From a bacterium (GTDB taxonomy: Bacteria; Chloroflexota; Dormibacteria; UBA8260; Bog-877), in the NCBI GenBank assembly GCA_021817025.1, contig JAKAWF010000064.1, forward strand, positions 1 to 14,858: a stretch of DNA of 14,858 nt, written 5' to 3'. Positions 1-7,904 of the stretch are shown here, one piece after another. The translations under genes were made by a program, and so were the position numbers. The notes beneath the pieces were generated by a model. That model was not told the origin of the DNA. It searched no databases and worked only from the letters and a program-made list of their open reading frames with translations. How positions within the stretch are numbered: the stretch's first letter is position 1; the number at the start of each line of letters is the position of its first letter.

Positions 1-284
1 ACGCGCTGGTGAAGTGGGGCGGCTGGATGAAGCTGTTCCTGCTCTCCTCCATCTTCATGAACGTCTTCGTGCTCCCCGGCGGCCTGGGCAACGGCACCAG
101 CCTGGCCGGCGGCCTCCTCGGGATCCTGGCCCTGCTGGGCAAGCTGGCGATCTGTGGGCTGGCGATCGTGATCATCGACTCCTCCTTCGCCAAGCTGCGC
201 TTCTTCCGCATCGCGGAATACCTGGGGGGCGCCTTCCTGCTGGCCCTGATCGGGCTGGTCACCTCCTACGTGGTCGCCAAGTAG
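1..284 (+). CDS. HyfC/NuoH-like membrane subunit, 3' end only
   Basis: This is the last 93 codons of a gene that enters from the left; the reading frame begins at base 3. The protein is hydrophobic with about three membrane segments. Its tail (IIDSSFAKLRFFRIAEYLGG, then a last helix) is the usual end of the NuoH/HyfC family, in which an acidic residue and an AKLR-FRI stretch precede the final helix. In this family the subunit anchors the hydrophilic arm to the ion-pumping membrane arm. The TAG stop lies two bases before the next ATG, so it is the first visible gene of the hyf-like operon. HyfC is preferred over complex I NuoH because hyfE-type and hyfB-type genes follow. The N-terminal part, including the quinone-site loops, is outside the window. 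Confidence 0.85.
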   Translation, partial: ALVKWGGWMKLFLLSSIFMNVFVLPGGLGNGTSLAGGLLGILALLGKLAICGLAIVIIDSSFAKLRFFRIAEYLGGAFLLALIGLVTSYVVAK

Positions 285-286
285 AG

Positions 287-961
287 ATGCAGCACCTCTC
301 CCTGGCCTCCCCGGCCGGACTCTTCCTCAGTCTGGACGCGGTCCTGATCCTCCTGACCGCGTTCGCGTGCCTGGGATCCAAGCTCTTCGACCGCTATCTG
401 ACCTACTACGGACTGCAGTCGGTGCTGCTGGCGGCGGCCGCCGCCGTCGCCGCCTCGGTCACCGGAGACCCCGCCCTGTGGGTGCTCGCCGGGCTCACCT
501 TCTGTCTGAAGGGCATAGCCATCCCGGTGGCGGCGCGCCGGCTGCTGGTGCGGCGGCTGCAACTCAAGCGCGACGCCAGCGTCGCGGTGGGGCTGTCGAC
601 CTCCCTGATCCTGGGGGCCGGGCTGTGCGCCTTCGCCTATCTGGTGATCGGGCCCCAGAACCTCGCCCACGGCCTGATCTCCAGGTCGATCATCCCCCTC
701 TCCACCGCGGTCCTGCTGCTGGGGGCTCTGATGATGGTGGTGCGGCGCCACATGGTGGCTCAGCTGATCGGCTGGCTGATCATGGAGAACGGTGTCTTCC
801 TGGGCGCCATCACCCTCACCGCCAGCTTCCCGTTCATCGTCGAAGCGGGCATCTTCTTCGACCTGATCGCCGGCTTCCTGATCATGCTGGCAATGACCAC
901 GGGGATCGCGGAGCGGATCTCCGCAGCCTCCCTCGTGCGGCCCGGGCGGGAACCCTCGTGA
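287..961 (+). CDS. hyfE: Hydrogenase-4 component E-like membrane subunit
   Basis: The protein is 224 residues, close to the usual HyfE length of about 216. It has about seven hydrophobic segments and a basic patch ([13 protein letters not shown]) near residues 80-95. The C-terminal part, with [16 protein letters not shown] and then [18 protein letters not shown], is the conserved core of HyfE, which resembles a fusion of NuoK-like and other small membrane subunits. The conserved Glu of IMEN sits inside a membrane helix, as in NuoK. I chose the ATG two bases after the previous stop, because the longer open frame reaching back to base 14 overlaps the HyfC end and is not membrane-like. No strong ribosome site is seen, so translation is probably coupled to the upstream gene. 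The stop overlaps the next GTG start (GTGA). Confidence 0.88.
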   Translation: MQHLSLASPAGLFLSLDAVLILLTAFACLGSKLFDRYLTYYGLQSVLLAAAAAVAASVTGDPALWVLAGLTFCLKGIAIPVAARRLLVRRLQLKRDASVAVGLSTSLILGAGLCAFAYLVIGPQNLAHGLISRSIIPLSTAVLLLGALMMVVRRHMVAQLIGWLIMENGVFLGAITLTASFPFIVEAGIFFDLIAGFLIMLAMTTGIAERISAASLVRPGREPS

Positions 962-2436
962 TCGTCCTTCCGATCCTGGCCGCGGCGGCTCCCCTGCTCG
1001 GGAGCATGGCCGGGCTGGTCACGGCCAGAGCCAGGCTGGCCGGCCTCGCCACCATCGTGGGCGCGCTGCTCGGCCTCCTCCTGGCGGTTGCCACCGCCAT
1101 CGTGGTCATCCCCGGCCAGCCGCTCGCGAGCAGCGGCAGCTTCGTCTACGTCGACGGCCTGGGCGCCTTCTTCGCGATCACGGTTGCGATCGTGGTCTTC
1201 CTCGCCAGCCTGGGCTCCTTCTCCTACATCGCGACCGAGCAGCGTCGGGGGCTGCTCTCGTCTCGCCGAATCAGGGTTTACTTCGTGGTCTTCGGCCTCT
1301 TCGCCACCGCCATGATGGGGGCGGTCGAGACCGCCAACCTGGGGCTGCTGTTCATCCTGGTCGAGGCGGCCACGCTCGCCAGCGTGGTGATGGTGCCGAT
1401 CGAAGGCCGCACCGAGGGGCTGGAGGCGGGCTGGAAGTACGTGATCATCAGCAGTCTGGGGATCACCATCGCTCTGGCCGGCACCCTGTTCGTCTTCTAC
1501 GCCGCCACGGGACTGGCCGGCAGTCCCGACCAGCACCTCACCTGGGCCTACCTGGTGGCACATGCCCAGCAGCTGAGCCCGGTCGGCGTGCGGCTGGGAT
1601 TCCTGCTGGCGGTGGTCGGCTACGGGACCAAGGTGGGGCTGGCCCCCATGCACACCTGGCTGCCCGACGCCCACTCCGAGGCGCCCAGCCCCGCCAGCGC
1701 AATGCTCTCGGGCGCCCTCCTCAACGTGGGCATGTACGCCATCATCCGGTTCGTCGCCATCGCCAACGGCCGGCTGGGCCCCGCCTACGCCAGCCACGTC
1801 CTGCTGGTCTTCGGCTTCCTCTCGATCGCGGTGGGGGCGTTCTTCATGATCCACCGCCGCGACTTCAAGCGCCTCTTCGCCTACTCCTCGGTGGAGCACA
1901 TGGGCATCATCGCGGTGGGGCTCGGATTCGGGGGGGTGCTGGGCCTCTATGGGGCTCTCCTGCACACCCTCAACCACAGCATCGGCAAGGCGGTCCTCTT
2001 CCTCACCGGCGGCACCCTGGTGCTCGCCTACGGCACCAGGCGCGCGGATCGGATCGGCGGCGCTCTGACCAGCCTCCCCCTGACCGGGGGAGCTCTCCTG
2101 ATCGGCTCGCTGGCCATCGTGGGGTCACCTCCGTTCGGCCTGTTCATCAGCGAGTTCGTGATCGTGCGCGCCGGTCTGGCGGCCGCCTACCCGGCCCTGG
2201 TCGGCCTCTTCCTCCTGCTGCTGGTGATCGTCTTCATCGGTTTCATGCACACCACCAGCGGGATGGCGGTCGGCCAGGCGCAGGCCGCCGCGGTCTCGCC
2301 CTACCGGGGCCGGGCGGAGCGCTGGAGCGCGGCGGCGCCGCTGCTGCTGGGGCTGTGCGGACTGCTCCTGCTGGGACTTTGGATCCCGGGCTGGCTCAAC
2401 GCGTTGCTGCTGCACTCGGTGGCGCTGATCCGATGA
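958..2436 (+). CDS. hyfF: Hydrogenase-4 component F-like proton antiporter-type subunit
   Basis: The protein is 492 residues with about 14 membrane segments and belongs to the NuoL/M/N and Mrp antiporter family. Landmark residues expected for ion translocation are present: Glu136 in the fifth-helix motif LVEAATL, Lys225 in [20 protein letters not shown], and Lys344 in [11 protein letters not shown]. The SVEHMGI and [11 protein letters not shown] motifs are also typical of HyfF. It is predicted to carry one of the proton or cation channels of the membrane arm. I chose the GTG at 958 because it overlaps the hyfE stop as GTGA and opens directly into the first hydrophobic helix; the open frame upstream of it is an arginine-rich shadow of hyfE. 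The 3' end overlaps the next ATG (ATGA). The retained channel residues argue that the complex still pumps ions. Confidence 0.9.
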   Translation: MIVLPILAAAAPLLGSMAGLVTARARLAGLATIVGALLGLLLAVATAIVVIPGQPLASSGSFVYVDGLGAFFAITVAIVVFLASLGSFSYIATEQRRGLLSSRRIRVYFVVFGLFATAMMGAVETANLGLLFILVEAATLASVVMVPIEGRTEGLEAGWKYVIISSLGITIALAGTLFVFYAATGLAGSPDQHLTWAYLVAHAQQLSPVGVRLGFLLAVVGYGTKVGLAPMHTWLPDAHSEAPSPASAMLSGALLNVGMYAIIRFVAIANGRLGPAYASHVLLVFGFLSIAVGAFFMIHRRDFKRLFAYSSVEHMGIIAVGLGFGGVLGLYGALLHTLNHSIGKAVLFLTGGTLVLAYGTRRADRIGGALTSLPLTGGALLIGSLAIVGSPPFGLFISEFVIVRAGLAAAYPALVGLFLLLLVIVFIGFMHTTSGMAVGQAQAAAVSPYRGRAERWSAAAPLLLGLCGLLLLGLWIPGWLNALLLHSVALIR

Positions 2437-4019
2437 CCGCCAACGCCCCCGCCCTCTCCCTGGCCGAGGTGCTCCTGCGGCTCCCGGGCCAGGCGCGGCC
2501 GAGCCCTCAGGCCGGGGTCACCGCCTGGCGGGTCGAGCCCACCGACCTGGGCGCGGCCGCAGCCGCGCTGGCGGCCAGCTCCGCCCGCCTGGCCGACATG
2601 TTCGTGGCCCCGGTGGGAGCCAACCTGGATGCCGGTCCGCAACTGGAGCGCGTCCTGGTGCTGGCCTTCGACGACGAGGAGCGGTATCTCCTCCTGCACA
2701 GCGCGGTCGCGGCCGACCACCACCCCGGGGTGGCCACCGCGCTGCCGGGCGCCTATCTGGAGGAGTGCGAGATCTTTGAGCTCTGGGGGCTGCTCCCGGG
2801 CGGGGGAATGCCTCTGAACCGGGTGCTGCTCCCTCCCGACAGGGAGGCCGGTGCCCCCTTGCGAATGGCGGTCGGCGCCGTCCAGGCCCATCCCCTCCCC
2901 ACCGAGGTGCGCGCCCCTCACGTGGTCCAGGGGGAGGCGTTCGAGTTTCCGGTCGGCCCGGTGCGCGGGGTCGGCCAGGAGTCGCTCTACCTGGGCCTGG
3001 TGACGACCGGGGAGGAGCTCCTGGACGTCTACCTGGCGTGGTTTCACAAGCACCGTGGCATTGAGCAGCAGTTGGCCGGGTTGGATCCAGCCAAGGCGCT
3101 CTTCCTGGTCGAGCGTTGTGAGGGCCTCGGGGCGGTGGGCAACTCCCTGGCGTTCGCCAGGGCGGTGGAAACCGCCTCCGGCACCCGGGTGCCGGCAGCC
3201 GCCGAGCGCACCAGAGCGGTGGCGCTGGAGCTGGAGCGCATCTACAACCACGTGGCGACGACCGCCGGCCTGTGCCAGGCGACCGGACTCGGGGTGGGGC
3301 AGGCGCAGATGGAGATGCTGCTGGAGGAGTGGTTGCGCCTCAACGCGGCGGCCTTCGGGCACCGCTACCTCTTCAACGTGATCGCTGTCGGAGGGGTGCA
3401 GCGCGGCTGCGACCCGACCACCTTGGAGACGGAGCTGGGACCCCTGTGCAGCCGCTTCGCGGAGCGCGTCGGGGCCCTGCTGCGCACCAACTCCTTTGTG
3501 GACCGGCTGGAGGCGGCCGGGGTGGTGACTCCCGAGGCGGCCGCCCGACTGGGGCTGGTCGGGCCGGTGGCGCGAGCCTCCGGGGTGGGAACCGATCTTC
3601 GCCGCGACCATCCCAAGTCGGTGCGGGCCGCCGGCCTGAGCGTGCCCTCGCAGCACGACGGCGATGTCCTGGCGCGGCTGCGGGTGGCGATCGAGGAGAT
3701 CCGTGAGTCCGAGCGCCTGATCGAGCACTGGCTGAAGTCGGGGGAGCTGGTCGACTCGTCCCTGACCCGCGGCTCGGTGGTCGCTCCCAGGGGAGATGAG
3801 GAGGACGGCAGCGCGCTGGGGTGGTGCGAGTCCGCCCGTGGGGAGGCCCTGGCCTGGGTCAAGCTGAGAGCCGGCCGGGTGGAGGCGGCTCGCATCCGGC
3901 CCGCCTCGGTCCGCAACTGGCGTGCCTTCGACGACGCCCTGCGCTCCCGCAACGTCTTCACCGATGTCGCCATCATCGAGGCCAGCTTCGGGCTGACGGT
4001 GGCTGGGTTCGCCCGCTGA
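2433..4019 (+). CDS. HyfG/HycE-like large subunit lacking the [NiFe] ligands (Ehr type)
   Basis: The protein is 528 residues with two fused domains: a NuoC-like 30-kDa part (about 1-170, including [15 protein letters not shown]) and a NuoD/hydrogenase large-subunit part (about 175-528). In [NiFe] hydrogenases the first ligand motif reads ERxCGxC followed by His. Here the aligned stretch at 226-238 is [13 protein letters not shown], so the ligand positions are Glu230 and Gly233 and the His is Asn237; Cys229 is one residue out of register. The C-terminal DPCxxC is replaced by FGLTVAG (519-525). All four metal ligands are therefore absent, and no hydrogenase activity is expected. This fits the energy-converting-hydrogenase-related (Ehr) class, whose substrate is unknown. 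The ATG overlaps the hyfF stop (ATGA). The protein ends directly after the motif, so no maturation-type C-terminal extension is present. Confidence 0.9.
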   Translation: MTANAPALSLAEVLLRLPGQARPSPQAGVTAWRVEPTDLGAAAAALAASSARLADMFVAPVGANLDAGPQLERVLVLAFDDEERYLLLHSAVAADHHPGVATALPGAYLEECEIFELWGLLPGGGMPLNRVLLPPDREAGAPLRMAVGAVQAHPLPTEVRAPHVVQGEAFEFPVGPVRGVGQESLYLGLVTTGEELLDVYLAWFHKHRGIEQQLAGLDPAKALFLVERCEGLGAVGNSLAFARAVETASGTRVPAAAERTRAVALELERIYNHVATTAGLCQATGLGVGQAQMEMLLEEWLRLNAAAFGHRYLFNVIAVGGVQRGCDPTTLETELGPLCSRFAERVGALLRTNSFVDRLEAAGVVTPEAAARLGLVGPVARASGVGTDLRRDHPKSVRAAGLSVPSQHDGDVLARLRVAIEEIRESERLIEHWLKSGELVDSSLTRGSVVAPRGDEEDGSALGWCESARGEALAWVKLRAGRVEAARIRPASVRNWRAFDDALRSRNVFTDVAIIEASFGLTVAGFAR

Positions 4020-4354
4020 TGGCGCTCTGGTTCCTGCGCGGGGTTCGCCGGGGGGTGGTCACCACCGCCTACCCGAAGCGACCCGACGCCTCCAGCTCCC
4101 AGCTGCCGACCCCGCCCACCTTCGACCCGGCCGCGCTCGATGCGCGGGTGGCCCAGCGGATGGTTTCTGTCTGTCCCAGTCGAGCCCTGGAGTTGGCGGG
4201 CGGAGCTCTGATCCTGGACGTCGGCTGCTGCACCGCCTGCCAGCGCTGTTTGGGGGTCGGCGGTGACCTGGGGCGAGCGAGCGGGGAGTTCCAGTGGGCG
4301 ACTCGCGATCCAGCCAGGCTGCGCCTGAAATTCCCGCTGGAGGGCCGGTCTTGA
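4019..4354 (+). CDS. HyfH/HycF-like ferredoxin subunit with one [4Fe-4S] cluster
   Basis: The protein is 111 residues, shorter than the usual 180 of HycF/HyfH. The N-terminus (LRGVRRGVVTTAYPKRPD) is the characteristic lead-in of these subunits. Only four usable cluster cysteines are visible: Cys52 in VCPSRAL, and Cys71, Cys74, Cys77 in CCTACQRC (Cys70 is an extra). In a standard two-cluster ferredoxin, cluster II is bound by the three cysteines of the second motif plus the CP cysteine of the first. That is exactly the set kept here, while all ligands of cluster I are gone. Its role would be an electron relay between a donor and the HyfI-like cluster. The start overlaps the previous stop (TGATG). 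Identification rests on the N-terminal motif, the cysteine pattern and position in the operon. Confidence 0.82.
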   Translation: MALWFLRGVRRGVVTTAYPKRPDASSSQLPTPPTFDPAALDARVAQRMVSVCPSRALELAGGALILDVGCCTACQRCLGVGGDLGRASGEFQWATRDPARLRLKFPLEGRS

Positions 4355-4923
4355 AGAAGGTCGCGGGGGGACCGCCGACGGCGAGGACGGTGGCCTCTCT
4401 GCCGATGGTGGCAGAGGGCTCTCCCGTCGTTCCCGAGAGGGAGCTCCGCCAGGTCGGCTCCGAGCTGCGCCGCCGGAGCTCACGCCTGCTCGGGCGCAGC
4501 CTGCACATCCGCACCGTCGACACCGGCTCCTGCGGCGCCTGCGAGTCGGAGATCAAGCTCCTGGCGTCCCCCCACTACGACCTCCATCGCCTCGGACTGT
4601 TCTTCACCCCGGCGCCGCGCCACGCCGACTGCCTGTTGGTGACCGGGCCCGGGACCCTCGCCATGGACCACGCCCTGCTGGCCACCTACGAGGCCATGCC
4701 CGATCCCAAGATCGTGGTCTCAGTGGGGGCCTGCCCGCTGGGGGGGGTCTTCGCGCCTGACCAGTACAGCCACGGAGGCATCAGGGACCTGCTGCCCATC
4801 GATGTCTTCATTCCCGGTTGCCCTCCCAGTCCCCTGGCCTTGCTGCAGGGCCTGCTGGTGGCGGTGGATCGGCTCGAGGAGAGGATGGGGCCCAAGCAGG
4901 GCCGGGCGGCCAGCCGGCCATGA
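4351..4923 (+). CDS. hyfI: HyfI/NuoB-like small subunit with proximal [4Fe-4S] cluster
   Basis: The protein is 190 residues and belongs to the NuoB / hydrogenase small-subunit family. All four ligands of the N2-type proximal cluster are present: Cys61 and Cys64 (GSCGACE), Cys128 (GACPLGG) and Cys157 (IPGCPPSP). PRHADCLLVTGP is the usual HyfI-type motif between them. It should bring electrons to the interface with the large subunit. I chose the TTG at 4351 because it overlaps the preceding stop as TTGA and has a GGAGGG six bases upstream. A GTG at 4294, also with a GGGGAG at good spacing, would add 19 residues. An ATG at 4405 would remove 18, and all conserved residues lie downstream of every candidate. 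The stop overlaps the next ATG (ATGA). Confidence 0.88.
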   Translation: MKKVAGGPPTARTVASLPMVAEGSPVVPERELRQVGSELRRRSSRLLGRSLHIRTVDTGSCGACESEIKLLASPHYDLHRLGLFFTPAPRHADCLLVTGPGTLAMDHALLATYEAMPDPKIVVSVGACPLGGVFAPDQYSHGGIRDLLPIDVFIPGCPPSPLALLQGLLVAVDRLEERMGPKQGRAASRP

Positions 4924-6935
4924 GTACCGTGATCTTGGGGCTGCTGCTCGCGGCCGCCGTCACCTGGCTGCTGGCGGGGGCGATCGCGGCCGCGGTGCAG
5001 CGCCGGGTCGGAGTTCTGGGCGCCGCCGGACTCTCCAGCCTGGGCGGCGCCATGGCGCTGGCGGCGGGGCTGGTGGCGGTGGTTGGCCGGACCCCCGCCC
5101 ACCTGAACCTGGGCCAGGGTCCGGCCGGGCAGACCTCCTTCGCCCTGACCCCCATGGCGGCGGTCTTCGTGGTCGCGCTGGGGCTGGTGGCAGCCGCCAT
5201 CGGCGCCTACCTGCCTCGGTACCATCGGCCAGGGCGCGGGACGTCGCTCTACCTCCTGGCCTACCACGGAGCGCTGGTGGCCAGCCTGGTGGTGCTCTGC
5301 GCCGGCTCGGTGACGGTCTTCTTGGTGGCGTGGGAGTCGATGACCTTCAGCAGCTACCTGCTGATCCTGCGCCACCAGCGGGACCTCAAGGTCGCCCGGG
5401 GCGCGTTCCTCTTCCTGGCCCTGGGGGAGGCGGGTTTCGCCATGATCGTGGCCGCCCTCGGAATCCTCGCGGTGCAGGCGGGCAGCCTCGACTTCGCGGT
5501 GATCCAGGCCCACGCCGGCCAGCTGGCGCCCGGCTGGCGGGATGCGGTCTTCCTGCTCGCTTTGCTCGGCTTCGGATTCAAGGCGGGCCTGGTGCCCCTC
5601 CACATCTGGCTGCCGGCCGCCCACCCGGTCGCGCCCGCCGACGGCTCCGGCTTCCTCTCCGGGATCGTGACCAAGCTCGGCGTCTACGGCTTTGCCCTGG
5701 TCGCCTTCCAGCTGCTGCCGCGGGGGCCTGTCTGGTGGGGGCTGCTGGCGATGGCGCTGGGAGCCGTCTCGGCCCTGCTGGGGGTGTTGTACGCGCTCAT
5801 GGAGCGAGACTGGAAGCGCTTCCTCGCCTACTCCACCATCGAGAACATCGGCATCGTGATGATGGCCCTGGGGGCTTCGCTGACCTTCTTCGAGTCCTCC
5901 CAGCCGGCGGTGGCGGCACTGCTCCTGATCGCCGGGCTCTACCACGTGCTCAACCACGCCACCTACAAGACCATGCTCTTCCTCCAGACCGGGGTGGTCG
6001 AACACGCCACCGGCCTGCGCGATCTCGACCGCCTGGGGGGGCTGGCTCACCGGATGCCGATCACTTCGGGGCTGACCCTGGTCGGAACCCTGGGGATAGC
6101 GGCGCTGCCGCCGCTCAACGGCTTCGTCAGCGAGTGGCTGGTGTTCGAGGGACTCTTCCAGGGTTTCCGCATCCACAGCCACGTGGTCGGAGTGCTGCTG
6201 GTCCTGGCCGCCGCCACCATGGCGCTGACTGGAGGCCTGGCCGTCAACGCCTTCGCCCGTGCCTTCGGCATGCCATTTCTGGGGATGCCGCGCAGTGAGG
6301 GGGCGGCTCGGGCCAGCGAGGGGGGCCAGCCGATGGCGGGGGCGGCCCTGCTGGCGACTGCCTGCGTGTTCCTGGCGCTGGGGGCCCCCCTGGTGCTGAC
6401 GGGGCTGGACCGGGTGGTGGCGGCGACCACCGGGACCAACATCCTCGCCCGCCTGATCGTCCCTGGGCTGACGGTGATTCCGGCCCACACCAACTTCAGC
6501 GCGTTCTCACCGACCTACCTGGCCGTGTGCCTGGTGGCGATGCTGCTGGTGCCCGTCCTGATCGTGAGGAGCCGCATCCGGACAGCCCCGGACCGGAGGG
6601 TCCCGGTCTGGGCCGGTGGCATCATGCGCTTCCGGCCCCGCATGCAGTACACCGCCACCACCCACGCCAACCCGGTGCGGGTCACCTTCGACGGCCTCTA
6701 CCGGCCCCATGTCGAGGTGACCAGAGCTTCGGATGATCCGGCCGGGCGGTCGGGGCCGGTGCACTACCGGTTCCAGGTGACGCCCCTCTTCGAGAGTTAC
6801 CTCTACCACCCCATCGTCCGGCTGGTGGAGGTGTTGGCCCGGCGGGCGCGGCCGATCCAGTCCGGCGACGTCAACCTCTATCTCCTGTACGTTTTCGCGG
6901 CGGTCCTCATCGTCTACGCGGTCGCGGTCAGGTAG
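4920..6935 (+). CDS. hyfB: Hydrogenase-4 component B-like antiporter-type subunit
   Basis: The protein is 671 residues, matching the 672 of the E. coli HyfB family. It has about 14-16 membrane segments. Ion-channel landmarks are present: Glu139 (VAWESMTFSSY), Lys221 (GFGFKAGLVPLHIWLPAAHP) and Lys350 (HVLNHATYKTMLF). The motif ALPPLNGFVSEW lies near 400. The C-terminal extension after about residue 540 contains a soluble loop (PVWAGGIMRF to PLFESYLYHP) and a final helix, as in HyfB/HycC. It would be the second antiporter-like module beside the HyfF-like one, so two candidate ion channels are encoded. It is the last gene of the operon; in E. coli hyf the corresponding gene lies near the beginning. 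The ATG overlaps the hyfI stop. Confidence 0.9.
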   Translation: MSTVILGLLLAAAVTWLLAGAIAAAVQRRVGVLGAAGLSSLGGAMALAAGLVAVVGRTPAHLNLGQGPAGQTSFALTPMAAVFVVALGLVAAAIGAYLPRYHRPGRGTSLYLLAYHGALVASLVVLCAGSVTVFLVAWESMTFSSYLLILRHQRDLKVARGAFLFLALGEAGFAMIVAALGILAVQAGSLDFAVIQAHAGQLAPGWRDAVFLLALLGFGFKAGLVPLHIWLPAAHPVAPADGSGFLSGIVTKLGVYGFALVAFQLLPRGPVWWGLLAMALGAVSALLGVLYALMERDWKRFLAYSTIENIGIVMMALGASLTFFESSQPAVAALLLIAGLYHVLNHATYKTMLFLQTGVVEHATGLRDLDRLGGLAHRMPITSGLTLVGTLGIAALPPLNGFVSEWLVFEGLFQGFRIHSHVVGVLLVLAAATMALTGGLAVNAFARAFGMPFLGMPRSEGAARASEGGQPMAGAALLATACVFLALGAPLVLTGLDRVVAATTGTNILARLIVPGLTVIPAHTNFSAFSPTYLAVCLVAMLLVPVLIVRSRIRTAPDRRVPVWAGGIMRFRPRMQYTATTHANPVRVTFDGLYRPHVEVTRASDDPAGRSGPVHYRFQVTPLFESYLYHPIVRLVEVLARRARPIQSGDVNLYLLYVFAAVLIVYAVAVR

Positions 6936-6974
6936 GCCGGATGGGCCCCCGCGGCGGGCGGCCGCCCATCCGGC
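6936..6974 (+). terminator. GC-rich hairpin after the hyf-like operon
   Basis: Immediately after the hyfB-like stop, GCCGGATGGGC (6936-6946) is the exact inverse of GCCCATCCGGC (6964-6974). The 17-base loop is itself GC-rich. No T-tract follows, so this would be a non-classical terminator or an mRNA 3'-end stabiliser rather than a standard rho-independent site. Confidence 0.5.
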
Positions 6975-7421
6975 AACCTCGGGATGCGCTCCTGGCTCCG
7001 GGCGGCGCAGGTGCGGCGCCTGGGGAGGTTCCGGCGAGATCTGAAGGAGTCGGTGCTGAGCCCGCACCCGCCGCGGACCCAAGGAGACGGCAGGGCGGGG
7101 AGTTCCTCAGGGCAGGCGCGACGGCGGTCACCGGGGCTGGACACGGAAGCGTCAGGGGCTCCCCAGGGGCCACTCCAGCCGGAGTGGACGGACAGCGCCG
7201 GCAGATCACTTTCGACTGCTCGGACCGCGCTACCGGTGAGATCCGGCGCGGCCAGATCCCGGTCCCCCGGGCCGGGCTCCGGCCCGCCGGTCGGCAGGGA
7301 TGAATGGCCGCGGCTCGTCGCCATCACACCACCGGCCAAGATCCTGACGCCAGGGGGCGCAACTCCACTGAGATTTCCGCTGGGGCACCCACGGCCATGT
7401 CTCAAGAGCCAGAATTGCGGC
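6975..7421. other. Non-coding stretch upstream of the MarR-type gene
   Basis: This 447-base interval holds no gene I can support. The frame of the MarR-type gene stays open through it, but the translation is Pro/Arg/Ser/Gly-rich and looks like random high-GC sequence. Two small perfect hairpins are visible: CCACTCC/GGAGTGG with loop AGCC (7170-7187), and CGGGCCGG/CCGGCCCG with loop GCT (7268-7286). Neither is followed by a T-tract. No clear promoter was identified. Confidence 0.4.
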
Positions 7422-7904
7422 ATGGATGAAGGGCTCTCGCCGGTTGCGGCCACTCTCAGCCTGCTCCAGGCGCACCGACTTCTGGAGGTCTCCCTGGACC
7501 GTCGGCTGATGGCGGCCACCGGGCTCTCCCTGTCGGCGGCGGAGGTGCTGGTGCGCCTGGGGGCGGTATCCGGGGGCCGCATGGGGATGCTCGAGCTGGC
7601 CCACGCCACCTGCTTCAGCAGGAGCGGGGTGAGCCGTATCGTCGACCGCCTGGAGCGCCGCCGCCTGGCCCTCCGCCGGATCTCAACGGAGGACCGGCGC
7701 CTGACCTGGGTGGAGTTGACCGAAGCCGGGCGCGACCTGATGTGGGAGTTGCTGGCCGCCCTGCAGGTCGCGGTCGAAGAGGACTTCGCCAGCTTTCTCA
7801 GCGACGACGACATCACCTCGCTGGCCGACAAGCTGGACAAGTTGGTGGCCGGTATCCGGGGCGCGGTCCAATCAGTCCTGGAACAGGACGACCAGGCCGG
7901 GTGA
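7422..7904 (+). CDS. MarR-family transcriptional regulator
   Basis: The protein is 160 residues with the MarR architecture: an N-terminal dimerisation helix, a winged helix-turn-helix (about 38-100) and a long C-terminal helix pair for dimerisation. The recognition region LAHATCFSRSGVSRIVDRLE (59-78) and the wing STEDRRLTWVELTEAG (88-103) contain the conserved DRR and LTEAG signatures. Cys64 in the recognition region could be redox-sensitive, but that is only a suggestion. The ATG at 7422 gives a normal family length; an open extension back to 6984 is low-complexity and was rejected. No clear ribosome site precedes the ATG. The ligand and targets are unknown. Neighbouring candidates are the DsrE-like gene downstream, whose upstream region carries a palindrome, and its own promoter. 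Confidence 0.87.
   Translation: MDEGLSPVAATLSLLQAHRLLEVSLDRRLMAATGLSLSAAEVLVRLGAVSGGRMGMLELAHATCFSRSGVSRIVDRLERRRLALRRISTEDRRLTWVELTEAGRDLMWELLAALQVAVEEDFASFLSDDDITSLADKLDKLVAGIRGAVQSVLEQDDQAG

Noticed and set aside
421..460. GC-rich triplet run (gcggcggccgccgccgtcgcc) as a repeat or CRISPR-like element
   Set aside because: It encodes an Ala-rich membrane helix in hyfE. No CRISPR array, tRNA or rRNA was seen in the window.
760..1977. Long minus-strand open frame opposite hyfE/hyfF
   Set aside because: The translation is His/Asp/Gln/Gly-rich, typical of the reverse complement of high-GC membrane protein genes. Similar frames at 2301-3728 and 4686-6488 were rejected for the same reason.
2433..4019. 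Functional [NiFe] hydrogenase large subunit
   Set aside because: Overall similarity suggests it, but none of the four required cysteines is in place.
1..6935. Respiratory complex I (nuo) operon
   Set aside because: Subunits are of HyfE, HyfB and fused HyfG type, and the NuoC/NuoD-like parts are fused. There are no NuoA/J/K genes and no separate NuoN.
6984..7421. N-terminal extension of the MarR-type protein (open frame from 6984)
   Set aside because: The 146-residue extension is Pro/Arg/Ser/Gly-rich with no domain, and the ATG at 7422 already gives a full-length MarR protein.
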